DNA from: Actinomyces capricornis
GTDB taxonomy: Bacteria; Actinomycetota; Actinomycetes; Actinomycetales; Actinomycetaceae
Assembly (NCBI RefSeq): GCF_019974135.1
Contig: NZ_AP025017.1
Span: 496,001-560,000 of the forward strand
Direction: 5' to 3'
Length of the DNA stretch: 64,000 nt
Below, one piece after another: positions 17,611-26,421 of this stretch (position 1 is the stretch's first letter; every line of letters begins with the position of its first letter). Under the pieces are notes generated by a model, which had not been told where the DNA came from, ran no database searches, and saw nothing but the letters and a program-made list of their open reading frames with translations. The position numbers were made by a program, and so were the translations under genes.

Positions 17611-17644
17611 CGCTATCCGTTACCTGTCTGCCGGAACGATAGCG
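17611..17644. promoter_or_regulatory. inverted repeat upstream of the M23 peptidase gene
   Basis: CGCTATCCGTT and AACGATAGCG face each other across about 13 bases, 75 nt upstream of the peptidase start, in a locally AT-rich stretch likely to hold its promoter. A GTAACGG half resembles MtrA response-regulator half-sites, which control cell-wall peptidases in other actinobacteria, but only one half is clear. Confidence 0.35.
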
Positions 17645-17775
17645 AGGCAAACAGGGTCGTGCCAGGAGAAGAGTCACACACACATGTGACCTCCACCGCC
17701 CGAACTGTACAGCGCCGGGAGGCCCGCTTGCGAGGAATCCACAGGATCCCGGGGGCGCCGGCACCCCTGGAGGCC

Positions 17776-18909
17776 TCACCCACGGCGCTGGTACTCCTCG
17801 CGCTGCATGGCGTCATTCACCTCACCGACGAGCTCCTCGAGGATGTCCTCCAGGAAGACCACGCCCACCAGGGCGCCGTCGGGGTCCTCCACCCGCCCCA
17901 GGTGGGCGCCGGTGCGCTGCATCGCGGCCAGGACGTCCTCCACCTCGTCGTCGCGCTTGACGGGCACGAGCGCCCGGGCCCGCCAGGAGGGCACCGGCTC
18001 ACCGCGCTCGGGGCCCTCGGCGTAGAGGATGTCCTTGAGGTGGAGGTAGCCGGTGATGACCGGGACGACGGCGCCGGGCGCCTCAGCCCCTGCAGCCACC
18101 GCCGTGCCCGCGGCGCCCTCCTCCCCCGGCTCCGGGCCCGCCGAGGGCTCGACCAGGGGGAAGCGGGAGTAGCCGGTGGAGGCCACCGCCCGCTCCACAT
18201 CCTCGGGCGTGCAGTCGCGCGGCAGGGTCACCAGGCGGTCCAGGGGGACCATGACGCCGCCCGCGGTCTCCTCGGAGAACTCCAGGGCGCCACTGAGCAG
18301 GCCGGTGGAGTCCTCCAGGACCCCCTCGGCGGTGGAGCGCTCGACGATGGAGGCCACCTCCTGGGCGTTGAAGGTGGCCGAGACCTCCTCCTTGGCCTCG
18401 ATGCCCACCAGGCGCAGGACGCCGTTGGCCAGGCTGTTGAGCCCGTTGATGACCGGGCCCAGGATCCGCGAGATCCGCACCAGGGGCGGGGCCAGCCACA
18501 GCACCGCCTTGTCCGGGGAGGCGATGGAGATGTTCTTGGGCACCATCTCACCGGCCACCACATGCAGGTAGACGACGATGACCAGGGCGATGACCACGGC
18601 CACGGCGTGGGAGCCGCCGTGGCCCACCCCCACCCGCTCCAGGAGGGGCTCCAGGGCATGGGCGATGGCCGGCTCGGCCACCACCCCCAGGCCCGTGGAG
18701 CACAGGGTCACCCCCAGCTGGGCGGTGGCCAGCATGCGCGAGACGTTCTGCAGCGCCCACAGGGCGGTGGCGGCCCGGGCGTCGCCGGACTCGGCCAGGG
18801 GCTCGAGCTGGCTGCGCCGCGCGGAGGTGACGGCGAACTCGGCGCCCACGAAGAAGGCATTGCCCGCCAGGAGGGCGAGGGTGATGAGGAGGGCCAGGGG
18901 GGTGCTCAT
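17776..18909 (-). CDS. CNNM/CBS-domain transporter (hemolysin-C-like), second of pair
   Basis: 377-residue membrane protein of the CNNM (DUF21) family, relatives of magnesium/cobalt efflux proteins such as CorC and MpfA. Three to four membrane segments in residues 1-150 (ALLITLALLAGNAFFVGAEF opens the CNNM fold and VAGEMVPKN is the conserved acidic motif). A CBS pair occupies about 200-360, interrupted by a Gly/Glu/Ala-rich insertion near residues 260-285. It lacks the extra C-terminal CorC domain present in the partner gene. The ATG at 18909 overlaps the partner's stop (ATGA). Substrate is inferred from the family only. Confidence 0.85.
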   Translation of the reverse strand: MSTPLALLITLALLAGNAFFVGAEFAVTSARRSQLEPLAESGDARAATALWALQNVSRMLATAQLGVTLCSTGLGVVAEPAIAHALEPLLERVGVGHGGSHAVAVVIALVIVVYLHVVAGEMVPKNISIASPDKAVLWLAPPLVRISRILGPVINGLNSLANGVLRLVGIEAKEEVSATFNAQEVASIVERSTAEGVLEDSTGLLSGALEFSEETAGGVMVPLDRLVTLPRDCTPEDVERAVASTGYSRFPLVEPSAGPEPGEEGAAGTAVAAGAEAPGAVVPVITGYLHLKDILYAEGPERGEPVPSWRARALVPVKRDDEVEDVLAAMQRTGAHLGRVEDPDGALVGVVFLEDILEELVGEVNDAMQREEYQRRG

Positions 18910-20270
18910 GAACCCCCCTCCCCCGCGGGGCCGCCGGGCAGCCCGGCCCCGCCGCCCCCATCCTCGCGCGCCCGGGCGTGCAGCCTGGTGACGCGGCGGG
19001 CCTCCATGGCGTCCACGCGCAGGACCGCGCGCGGCAGGGTGACGGCGTCGCCCACCCGCGGGATGCGGCCGAGCTCGTTCATCACCAGCCCGCCCAGGGT
19101 CTCGTAGGGGCCGTCGTCGGGCACGTGGATGCCGGCGCGGGCGGCCAGCTCGTCGGGGCGCATCCACCCGGGCACCACCCAGTGGCCGGAGGGGTCGAGG
19201 TGAGCGCCGGAGCGGCGCCGGTCGTGCTCGTCGGCGACATCGCCCACGACCTCCTCCACGGCGTCCTCCAGGGTCACCACGCCCGCGGTGCCGCCGTACT
19301 CGTCGACGACCAGCGCCATCTGGGAGCCCTGGGCGCGCAGCTCGACCAGCAGGGCCGCCAGGGGCATCGTCTCGGGCACGCGCGGGGCGGGGGTGATGAG
19401 GGAGGAGGAGGCCACCGGGACCTCGCCGCGCTTGTCGTGGGGCACGGCGATGGCCCGGCGCAGGTGGACGATGCCGATGACGTCGTCGGCGTCGCGGCCG
19501 ATGACCGGGAAGCGGGAGTGGCCGGTGGCGCGGGCCAGGGCCACGACGTCCTCGGCGCTGGCCTCGGCCTCCAGGGTGTGGAGGCGGCCGCGGTCGGTCA
19601 TGACGTCGACGGCGGTGAGCCGGCCGACCCCGATACTGCGGGTCAGCAGGGCGGCGGTGGACACGTCCAGGGTCCCCTCCTGGGCGCTGTGGCGCACCAG
19701 GGCCGCCAGCTCGGAGGCCGAGCGGGTGCCGCTGATCTCCTCGGCCGGCTCGATGCCCATGCGGCGCAGCAGCCGGTTGGCGGTGTTGTTGAGCACCACG
19801 ATGAGGGGCCGGAGCAGGGTGGTGAAGCCCATCATGAAGGGGGCCACCAGCCCCGCGGCGCGCATGGGGTCGGCCAGGGTGGCGTTCTTGGGGATGAGCT
19901 CGCCCACCACCATGGAGAAGGCGTTGACGATGATCAGGGCAAGGGCCACCGAGGCGCCGGTGGCCACGGACTGGGCCAGCCAGCGGCTCATCAGCCCCTC
20001 CAGCAGCCCGGCCAGGGCCGCCTGCATGGTGTAGCCCAGCAGGATGGTGGTCAGGGTGATGCCGACCTGGGCGCCGGACAGCAGCGTGGACAGGCACCCC
20101 AGGGCCCGGCGCACGGTGACGGCGCGCCTGTCCCCGGCCGCGGCGCGGGTCTCCACCGTGGAGGGGTCGAGGGCCACCAGGGAGAACTCCCCGGCCACGA
20201 ACAGGGCGGTGCCGATGGTCAGGACGATCCCGGCGCCGATCATGAGCCAGTCGGTCATCGATCCGGTCAT
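18906..20270 (-). CDS. CNNM/CBS/CorC-domain transporter, first of pair
   Basis: 454-residue protein with N-terminal CNNM membrane domain (LFVAGEFSLVALD, VVGELIPKNATLADP), a CBS pair from about residue 200 (SRFPVIGRDADDVIG; MALVVDEYGGTAGVVTLED) and a C-terminal CorC/HlyC domain (GLVMNELGRIPRVGD). Such proteins are linked to divalent-cation, chiefly magnesium, export. Two unequal CNNM proteins encoded back to back suggest a heteromeric transporter. ATG 20270 has GAGG 8 nt upstream; a GTG directly before it (20273) and ATG 20258 are alternatives. The upstream region is shared with divergent kgd. Confidence 0.85.
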   Translation of the reverse strand: MTGSMTDWLMIGAGIVLTIGTALFVAGEFSLVALDPSTVETRAAAGDRRAVTVRRALGCLSTLLSGAQVGITLTTILLGYTMQAALAGLLEGLMSRWLAQSVATGASVALALIIVNAFSMVVGELIPKNATLADPMRAAGLVAPFMMGFTTLLRPLIVVLNNTANRLLRRMGIEPAEEISGTRSASELAALVRHSAQEGTLDVSTAALLTRSIGVGRLTAVDVMTDRGRLHTLEAEASAEDVVALARATGHSRFPVIGRDADDVIGIVHLRRAIAVPHDKRGEVPVASSSLITPAPRVPETMPLAALLVELRAQGSQMALVVDEYGGTAGVVTLEDAVEEVVGDVADEHDRRRSGAHLDPSGHWVVPGWMRPDELAARAGIHVPDDGPYETLGGLVMNELGRIPRVGDAVTLPRAVLRVDAMEARRVTRLHARAREDGGGGAGLPGGPAGEGGS

Positions 20271-20656
20271 CACGGCCGCCTCGGGGCTCCCCCGGCGCCC
20301 TCAGCGCGGGGCGGCCACGGTGAGTGGGGGTGGTCGGGGGCGGGTGAGGAGGCGGGGCGCTGGCGGGAGGTGCGCCTGCGGGTCCGTCGGGAGGCCGATC
20401 GCATAGTGGCAGGAACGGTATCACCGCGCGGCCGGCCGGGGCGGAGCCCGAGCCGCGGCGCGGGTGGGGGCACCTCGCGGATGAGAGCCTCCGCAGGGCG
20501 CAATATGTCGGAAACATATGAGCCCTTGGTCCCGCGTTTCGTCGGCGACGGGGGCGCCGAGCCCGTACCATGGCACCGGACAGAACCGCACGTCATGAGG
20601 CCGGTCGGGCCCGCCACCAGGCCTCGTGAACGACGATCTCACCGAGGAGAGACGCT
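20271..20656. other. divergent control region between the transporter pair and kgd
   Basis: About 385 bases with no gene. It contains the 17-bp palindrome at 20503-20519 and a possible kgd -10 hexamer, TACCAT, at 20566-20571. The minus-strand promoter is not clear. Confidence 0.45.
20503..20519. promoter_or_regulatory. ATATGT-N5-ACATAT operator-like palindrome
   Basis: ATATGTCGGAAACATAT is a perfect dyad with 6-bp arms and a 5-bp centre, in a small AT-rich island about 140 nt upstream of kgd. It looks like a homodimeric repressor or activator site. The regulator is unknown. Confidence 0.45.
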
Positions 20657-23600
20657 GTGCCCACGCAGGACCGCCCCGCCCCACGATCCAGCGCAGGATT
20701 CGGAGCCAACGAGTGGATAGTGGAGGAGATGCGGGCCGCCTGGTCCGCCGACCCCGCCTCCGTGAGCACCCAGTGGCGCGAGCTCTTCGAGGCCGACCCC
20801 CAGGCCGGGCAGGCCCTGCAGGGCGCCGCCGCCCCCGACCCCCTGGAGGGCCCCCGGCGGGCCACGATCACCGCCTCCTCGGCACCCTCGGCGCCCCGCA
20901 CCGCCTCCGCCGTCCAGGACGTCAGCCGCTCGGACCTGCCGCCCGCGCCGCCGTCGGACGCCGCCCCGCCCACCTCCCCCTACGCCCAGCGCCGGGCCGC
21001 CCTCCAGGCCCAGGACCCCTCGGGCCAAGGCGGCCAGGGCGCGGCCACCCGCCTCAAGGGCGCCGCCGCCCGCACCGCCAAGAACATGGAGGAGTCCCTG
21101 TCGGTGCCCACGGCCACCTCGGCTCGCGCGGTGCCCGCCAAGGTCCTCATCGAGAACCGGGCCGTCATCAACGCCCACCTGTCCCACACCCGCGGGGGCA
21201 AGGTCTCCTTCACCCACCTCATCGGGTGGGCCGTGGTCGAGGCGCTCACCGAGATGCCGGGGATGAACGTGTCCTACTCCGTGGACGAGGCCGGCAAGCC
21301 GATGCTCAACACCCCGGCGCACGTCGCCTTCGGCCTGGCCGTGGACGTGCCCGGGGCCGACGGCGAGCGCCGCCTCCTGGTGCCCTCCATCAAGCAGGCC
21401 GACCTCATGGACCTGGCCGGCTTCGTGGCCGCCTACGAGCAGCTGGTCTCCCGGGCCCGGCAGGGCGGCCTCGAGCTCGCCGACTTCCAGGGCACCACCG
21501 TGACCCTGACCAACCCCGGCATGCTCGGCACCCTGCACTCCGTGCCGCGGCTCATGCCCGGCCAGGGGCTCATCGTGGGGGTCGGCTCCATGGACTACCC
21601 GGCGGCCTTCGCCGGCGCCAGCGCCGAGACCCTGGCCCGCCAGGGCATCGGCAAGATCCTGACCCTGACCTCCACCTACGACCACCGCGTCATCCAGGGG
21701 GCGGCCTCCGGGGAGTTCCTGCGGCTGGTGGAGCGCAAGCTCCTGGGCCTGGACGGATTCTGGGACCGGGCCCTGGCCTCCCTGCGCATCCCGCACGAGC
21801 CGGTGCGCTGGGCCCGCGACTCCACCTACGACCCCGAGCTGGAGACCGGCAAGCCCGCGCGCGTGGCCGAGCTCATCCATGCCTTCCGCCAGCGCGGCCA
21901 CCTGGCCGCCGACACCGATCCGCTGACCTACCGCCTGCGGCGCCACCCCGACCTGGACATCGCCTCCTACGGGCTGAGCCTGTGGGACCTGGACCGCACC
22001 TTCCCCACCGGCGGGCTGGGTGGCCGCGAGCGCGCCACCCTGCGCGAGATCCTGGAGATGCTGCGGGGCGCCTACTGCCGCACCGTCGGGGTGGAGTACA
22101 TGCATATCCAGGACCCCGCCCAGCGCACCTGGTGGCAGGAGCGCCTGGAGACCGACTGGAGGGAGATCGACCACGCCGAGCGGCGCCGCATTCTGTCCAA
22201 GCTGGAGCAGGCCGAGGCCTTCGAGACCTTCCTGCAGACCAAGTACGTGGGCCAGAAGCGCTTCAGCCTGGAGGGCGGGGAGTCCCTCATCGTGCTGCTG
22301 GACCGCCTCCTGGACTCCTGCGCCCATGACGGCCTGGACGAGGTGGTCATCGGCATGGCCCACCGCGGGCGCCTCAATGTGCTGACCAATATCGCCGGGA
22401 AGTCCTACAGCCAGGTCTTCGACGAGTTCGACGGCAACAGCGTCATCGAGGGCGCCAGCACCGGCGACGTGAAGTACCACCTGGGCACCGAGGGCGTGTT
22501 CACCGGCACCGACGGGGTCTCCACCCGCGTGTCCCTGGCCGCCAACCCCTCCCACCTGGAGACCGTCGACGGCGTTGTGGAGGGGATCGTGCGGGCCAAG
22601 CAGGACCGCATCGGCCTGGGCGAGAAGGGGTACACGGTCCTGCCGGTCCTGGTCCACGGCGATGCGGCCTTCGCCGGGCAGGGCGTGGTCTACGAGACCC
22701 TCAACATGAGCCAGCTGCCCGCCTACCGCACCGGCGGCACCGTCCACGTGGTGGTCAACAACCAGATCGGCTTCACCACGGGGGCGGCCTCGGCGCGCTC
22801 GACCACCTACGCCACCGACCTGGCCAAGGGCCTGCAGGTGCCGATCTTCCACGTCAACGCCGATGACCCCGACACGGTGGCGCGTGCCGCCCACCTGGCC
22901 TACGAGTACCGGCGCACCTTCCACAAGGACGTCATCATCGACCTCATCTGCTACCGGCGCCGCGGGCACAACGAGGGTGACGACCCCTCGATGACCCAGC
23001 CGGTCATGTACCGCCTCATCGACTCCCTGCCCTCGACCCGCCAGGTCTACACCTCCGCCCTCGTGGGCCGCGGCGACATCACCGCCCAGGAGGCCGAGGA
23101 GCTGGCCGCGGAGTACCACGACGAGCTGGAGCGGGTCTTCTCCGAGGCCCGTGCCCAGGCCGGGGGCGCCGAGGGCGCCCCGGAGGGCCGGTCCGCCGCC
23201 GAGACCCAGGACTTCTCCGACCCCGCCAGGGTGGGCATCCCGCGCTCCTCCCTGGAGATCCCCGCCTCCCAGCAGGCCGGCTCGGGCATGATGCTGGGCT
23301 GGACCTCGGCGGTGCCGCGCGATGTCATCGAGCGCATCGGGGATGCCCAGGTGGCCTGGCCTCCCTCCTTCCGCGTCCACCCCAAGCTGGAGGCGATGCT
23401 GGCCAAGCGCCAGTCCTCCTCGCGCGAGGGCGGCATCGACTGGGGCTTCGGGGAGCTGCTGGCCCTGGGCAGCCTGCTCATGGAGGGGGTGCCGGTGCGC
23501 CTGGCCGGGGAGGACGCGCGCCGGGCCACCTTCTCCCAGCGCCACGCCGTCCTGCACGACCACGACTCGGGGGCGGAGTGGACGCCGCTGAGCTTCCTGA

Positions 23601-24469
23601 CCCCCGACCAGGCCTCCCTGGAGATCTACGACTCCCTGCTCAGCGAGTACGCGGCCCTGGCCTTCGAGTACGGCTACTCGGTGGAGCGCCCCGAGGGGCT
23701 GACCATGTGGGAGGCCCAGTTCGGCGACTTCGCCAATGGGGCCCAGAGCGTCATCGACGAGTACGTCACCTCGGCCACCCAGAAGTGGGGGCAGCGCTCG
23801 GGCCTGGTCATGCTCCTGCCCCACGGCCAGGAGGGCCAGGGGCCCGACCACTCCTCGGCGCGCATCGAGCGCTACATGCAGATGTGCGCCCAGGACAATA
23901 TGTGGGTCGCCCAGCCCTCGACCCCGGCCAACCACTTCCACCTGCTGCGCGAGCACGCCTACCGGCGCCCGCGCCGCCCGCTCATCGTCTTCACCCCCAA
24001 GCAGCTGCTGCGGCTCAAGGCGGCCACCTCCCCCGTGGAGGACTTCACCTCCGGGGCCTTCCAGCCCGTCATCGGGGAGGTCGACGCGGGCCTTGCCGCC
24101 AGCGGCGAGGTGGACCGGGTGCTGCTGTGCTCGGGGCGGGTCTACTACGACCTGCTGGCCCACCGTCAGGCCACCGGCGATACCCGCACCGCCATCATCC
24201 GCCTGGAGCAGCTCTACCCCCTGGATGCCGAGGCCATCAGCGCGGCCCTGGCCCCCTTCGCGGGCGCGGAGCCGGTCTGGGTCCAGGACGAGCCCGCCAA
24301 CCAGGGCATGTGGCCCTACCTGGCCCTGCACCTGCCCGTGGAGCTGACCGGGGGCGTCCTGCCGGGGCTGGTCTCGCGCCCCGAGGCCGCCGCGCCCGCC
24401 GTGGGCGCCGCGGGGGCCTTCCGCGCCCAGCAGGAGGAGCTGGTGGCCCGCGCCTTCGCCCGCGACTGA
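20657..24469 (+). CDS. kgd: multifunctional 2-oxoglutarate decarboxylase/dehydrogenase (E1 with fused acyltransferase domain)
   Basis: 1270-residue actinobacterial Kgd/OdhA-type enzyme of the TCA cycle. It converts 2-oxoglutarate to succinic semialdehyde or succinyl-CoA in complex with E2/E3. The conserved N-terminus (FGANEWIVEEM, residues 15-25) is followed by an Ala/Pro linker to about 115, an E2-like acyltransferase domain with catalytic STYDHRVIQGA near residue 340, then the thiamine-diphosphate E1 from about 400 (MAHRGRLNVL; HGDAAFAGQG; RRRGHNEGDDPS). There is no separate lipoyl domain, as usual for this family. GTG 20657 follows GGAGAG. A hairpin lies 55 nt past the stop. Confidence 0.95.
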   Translation: MPTQDRPAPRSSAGFGANEWIVEEMRAAWSADPASVSTQWRELFEADPQAGQALQGAAAPDPLEGPRRATITASSAPSAPRTASAVQDVSRSDLPPAPPSDAAPPTSPYAQRRAALQAQDPSGQGGQGAATRLKGAAARTAKNMEESLSVPTATSARAVPAKVLIENRAVINAHLSHTRGGKVSFTHLIGWAVVEALTEMPGMNVSYSVDEAGKPMLNTPAHVAFGLAVDVPGADGERRLLVPSIKQADLMDLAGFVAAYEQLVSRARQGGLELADFQGTTVTLTNPGMLGTLHSVPRLMPGQGLIVGVGSMDYPAAFAGASAETLARQGIGKILTLTSTYDHRVIQGAASGEFLRLVERKLLGLDGFWDRALASLRIPHEPVRWARDSTYDPELETGKPARVAELIHAFRQRGHLAADTDPLTYRLRRHPDLDIASYGLSLWDLDRTFPTGGLGGRERATLREILEMLRGAYCRTVGVEYMHIQDPAQRTWWQERLETDWREIDHAERRRILSKLEQAEAFETFLQTKYVGQKRFSLEGGESLIVLLDRLLDSCAHDGLDEVVIGMAHRGRLNVLTNIAGKSYSQVFDEFDGNSVIEGASTGDVKYHLGTEGVFTGTDGVSTRVSLAANPSHLETVDGVVEGIVRAKQDRIGLGEKGYTVLPVLVHGDAAFAGQGVVYETLNMSQLPAYRTGGTVHVVVNNQIGFTTGAASARSTTYATDLAKGLQVPIFHVNADDPDTVARAAHLAYEYRRTFHKDVIIDLICYRRRGHNEGDDPSMTQPVMYRLIDSLPSTRQVYTSALVGRGDITAQEAEELAAEYHDELERVFSEARAQAGGAEGAPEGRSAAETQDFSDPARVGIPRSSLEIPASQQAGSGMMLGWTSAVPRDVIERIGDAQVAWPPSFRVHPKLEAMLAKRQSSSREGGIDWGFGELLALGSLLMEGVPVRLAGEDARRATFSQRHAVLHDHDSGAEWTPLSFLTPDQASLEIYDSLLSEYAALAFEYGYSVERPEGLTMWEAQFGDFANGAQSVIDEYVTSATQKWGQRSGLVMLLPHGQEGQGPDHSSARIERYMQMCAQDNMWVAQPSTPANHFHLLREHAYRRPRRPLIVFTPKQLLRLKAATSPVEDFTSGAFQPVIGEVDAGLAASGEVDRVLLCSGRVYYDLLAHRQATGDTRTAIIRLEQLYPLDAEAISAALAPFAGAEPVWVQDEPANQGMWPYLALHLPVELTGGVLPGLVSRPEAAAPAVGAAGAFRAQQEELVARAFARD

Positions 24470-24523
24470 GCCCCTCCGGCGTCCCCTCGGCCACCGCACC
24501 GGCGAGTGCTGCGCGTCGCGCGT

Positions 24524-24549
24524 GCGGGGCCGCTGCGCGGCGGCCCCGC
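24524..24549. terminator. hairpin downstream of kgd
   Basis: GCGGGGCCGC, a 6-base loop and GCGGCCCCGC form a perfect 10-bp stem between kgd and the SGNH-like gene. There is no U-tract. Confidence 0.55.
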
Positions 24550-24636
24550 GCCCCTGCAGGCGCGGCCGCTGTTCGCCGTCGGCCACCACGGCGCCACGAC
24601 ACCGCGGGCCTACCACATCGCGGGGGTCGGGCGCGA

Positions 24637-24642
24637 TAGCGT
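24637..24642 (+). promoter_or_regulatory. -10 element of the SGNH-like gene
   Basis: TAGCGT places transcription start near 24650. This leaves a very short leader that carries AGGAGG just before the GTG at 24673, or an essentially leaderless ATG at 24652. Confidence 0.4.
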
Positions 24643-24672
24643 CTATCCACCATGATGACGAGGAGGCATGCC

Positions 24673-25263
24673 GTGGAGGAGACAAGGCTGAGCTTCATCG
24701 GTGACGAGCTGGTGGCCGGTCACGGCGACGGGCGCGCCCTGGGCTGGACGGGACGGGTCATGGCGCGCACCCCGCGGGAGGCCGACATCCTGTGGACCTC
24801 CCTGGCCGTGCCCGGGGAGACCACCGCCCAGCTGGCCGAGCGCTGGCAGGCCGAGGTGGCCCGCCGCTCCACCCCCACCGGCCGCAACCGGCTCGTCGTG
24901 GGCCTGGGCGTGGCCGATGTGCGCGCCGGGGTGTCCTACGCCCGCTCGCGCCTGGCACTGGCCAACATCCTGGACACGGCGGCCTCCGATAACCGGGCCT
25001 GCTTCGTCGTCGGCCCTCCCCCGCTGGCGGGGGTGGATCCCGACGCCACCGCCCAGCTGACCAAGGCGGCCTCCGAGGTGTGCGCGCGCCGGCAGGTGCC
25101 CTTCGTCGACGCCTTCGAGCCGCTGCGCAACCACGAGCAGTGGAACACCGATGTCACCGCCGCCGGCGGCGCCCACCCCGGCCAGGCCGGCTACGGGCTC
25201 CTGGCCTGGCTGGTCCTCCACCGGGGCTGGTACGAGTGGCTGGGGGTCGACCAGCCCGCCTGA
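24673..25263 (+). CDS. SGNH/GDSL-fold protein lacking the catalytic serine
   Basis: 196-residue protein with the SGNH hydrolase layout but altered catalytic blocks. Block I reads FIGDELVAG, with Glu12 where GDSL enzymes have the nucleophile Ser. Block III reads GLGVADV, without the usual Asn. Block V keeps a histidine in GGAHPGQAGYG. It is therefore probably not a classical serine esterase; it may be a binding protein or use different chemistry. GTG 24673 follows AGGAGG with 6-nt spacing and is preferred over ATG 24652. It is cytoplasmic by sequence (no signal peptide). Convergent with the next gene. Confidence 0.7.
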   Translation: MEETRLSFIGDELVAGHGDGRALGWTGRVMARTPREADILWTSLAVPGETTAQLAERWQAEVARRSTPTGRNRLVVGLGVADVRAGVSYARSRLALANILDTAASDNRACFVVGPPPLAGVDPDATAQLTKAASEVCARRQVPFVDAFEPLRNHEQWNTDVTAAGGAHPGQAGYGLLAWLVLHRGWYEWLGVDQPA

Positions 25264-25371
25264 GCCCGGCGGGCGCCGCTGCCCCTGAGCCCGGAGGAGG
25301 GAGCGGGAGGGAGGCGACGCCGCTTCCACGCCCTACTGCGCCCTGCTGCCGCTGGACGCTCCGGGGAGCGA

Positions 25372-26226
25372 TCAGGCCACGGGCGCCAGGCTGGAGGTGT
25401 CGATGGTGGCGACCTCGATGTCCTTCTCGTCGAAGAGCACCGCGGTGCCGCCCAGGTCCACCACGGAGAAGTGGCCCGCATCGGTCAGGAAGTGCCAGGC
25501 TGTCGCCGGGGCGCCCCGGTAGGTGAAGGAGGGGTCCCCGGCCGAGACCGCCTCCAGGGTCATGCCCCGCATCTCGCAGAAGAGGTCGATGGCCTGCTCG
25601 AAATGCGTCCGGGCCCCCATGGCGCCCGCAGCCCCCGGCGAGGCGGGCGACCCCGCCGGGGCCCGGCCCTGGCCGGGCCGCGCCCGGGTCGCGCCCGCGA
25701 GCAGGGAGTCCAGGAAGGGCAGGAGGTCGTCCTGGTCGACCAGCTCGGTGCGGGGGTGGGCGGTGAGGAAGGCCGCGTTGAGCTCGACCAGGTCCTCCAC
25801 GGCCTGGGCCGCCAGGAACTCCCGGGTGAGGGCCTCGAAGGCGGCCTCCGTCCTCGGATCGGCCCCGGGGGCCGGCGTGGGCGCCTCCTCGACGGCCTCC
25901 CACAGGCGCTCGAAGATCTCGGCGTGGCCGATGGCGCCGATGAGCGGCAGGGTCCGCCCGATGGCGCTGACAATGAGGGGGCTCCATTGCGAGTGGCTGA
26001 CGAATCCGGCCATGCCGCCCTCCAGGACCAGGCTCAGGTAGCGGTCCACGAAGTAGGAGCCCACCGCCTGGACGCTCATCTCCTCATAGGCCACCTGCCG
26101 CTCGCGCAGGTAGTCCACCACCTCCCGGTTGGAGGCCACCGCCAGCGCCGGATCGGCGCTGCGGGCGCTGGCGGCGGAGATGACGACGTGGTCGAGCATC
26201 TGGCCGCACAACCGGTCGATCAGCAT
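25372..26226 (-). CDS. DUF4375/DMP19-like protein
   Basis: 284-residue soluble protein of uncertain function. The middle segment around YFVDRYLSLVLEGGMAGFV resembles the DMP19-like (DUF4375) fold, where a short helix pair precedes an acidic domain, and FEALTREFLAAQ continues that fold. The C-terminus (GHFSVVDLGGTAVLFDEKD) looks like a small beta domain with an acidic loop. A Gly/Ala/Pro linker near residues 195-220 separates the two. The ATG at 26226 follows AGGAGG with 4-nt spacing. Neighbours do not suggest a role; the family assignment is from memory of the motif and not certain. Confidence 0.6.
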   Translation of the reverse strand: MLIDRLCGQMLDHVVISAASARSADPALAVASNREVVDYLRERQVAYEEMSVQAVGSYFVDRYLSLVLEGGMAGFVSHSQWSPLIVSAIGRTLPLIGAIGHAEIFERLWEAVEEAPTPAPGADPRTEAAFEALTREFLAAQAVEDLVELNAAFLTAHPRTELVDQDDLLPFLDSLLAGATRARPGQGRAPAGSPASPGAAGAMGARTHFEQAIDLFCEMRGMTLEAVSAGDPSFTYRGAPATAWHFLTDAGHFSVVDLGGTAVLFDEKDIEVATIDTSSLAPVA

Positions 26227-26324
26227 GGGTCCTCCTGGGGATTCCTCGGGCAGGCGTGTTGGGGATGGAGGAACTCTAGTGCCGCGCCCTCCCGGTGCGC
26301 ATGCGCCATGCCGTTGCAATGACG

Positions 26325-26421
26325 CGGATCGACGGCGGATCACGGGCGGGTCGCGCGCGGGTCTCGGGCAGGTCTCGCCAGTGTCGAACCGGTTGCGGGC
26401 GGGTCGCGCGCGGATCACGCG
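26325..26421. repeat. 11-bp-period degenerate tandem repeat
   Basis: Successive units such as CGGATCGACGG, CGGATCACGGG, CGGGTCGCGCG, CGGGTCTCGGG and CAGGTCTCGCC, then CGGGTCGCGCG and CGGATCACGCG after a degenerate centre, keep an 11-base period. The array lies between tetR and the DUF4375-like gene and overlaps the last codons of tetR. Confidence 0.6.

Noticed and set aside
17536..17775. possible c-di-AMP (ydaO) riboswitch before the M23 peptidase gene
   Set aside because: Such riboswitches often precede cell-wall hydrolases in actinobacteria, but I could not find the conserved ydaO core sequences; only a short inverted repeat is present.
20639..24685. 1348-codon open frame on the minus strand across kgd
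   Set aside because: It is a shadow of the third-position GC bias of kgd: the translation is Gly/Ala/Val/Leu-rich without any family motif, while the plus frame has every Kgd motif.
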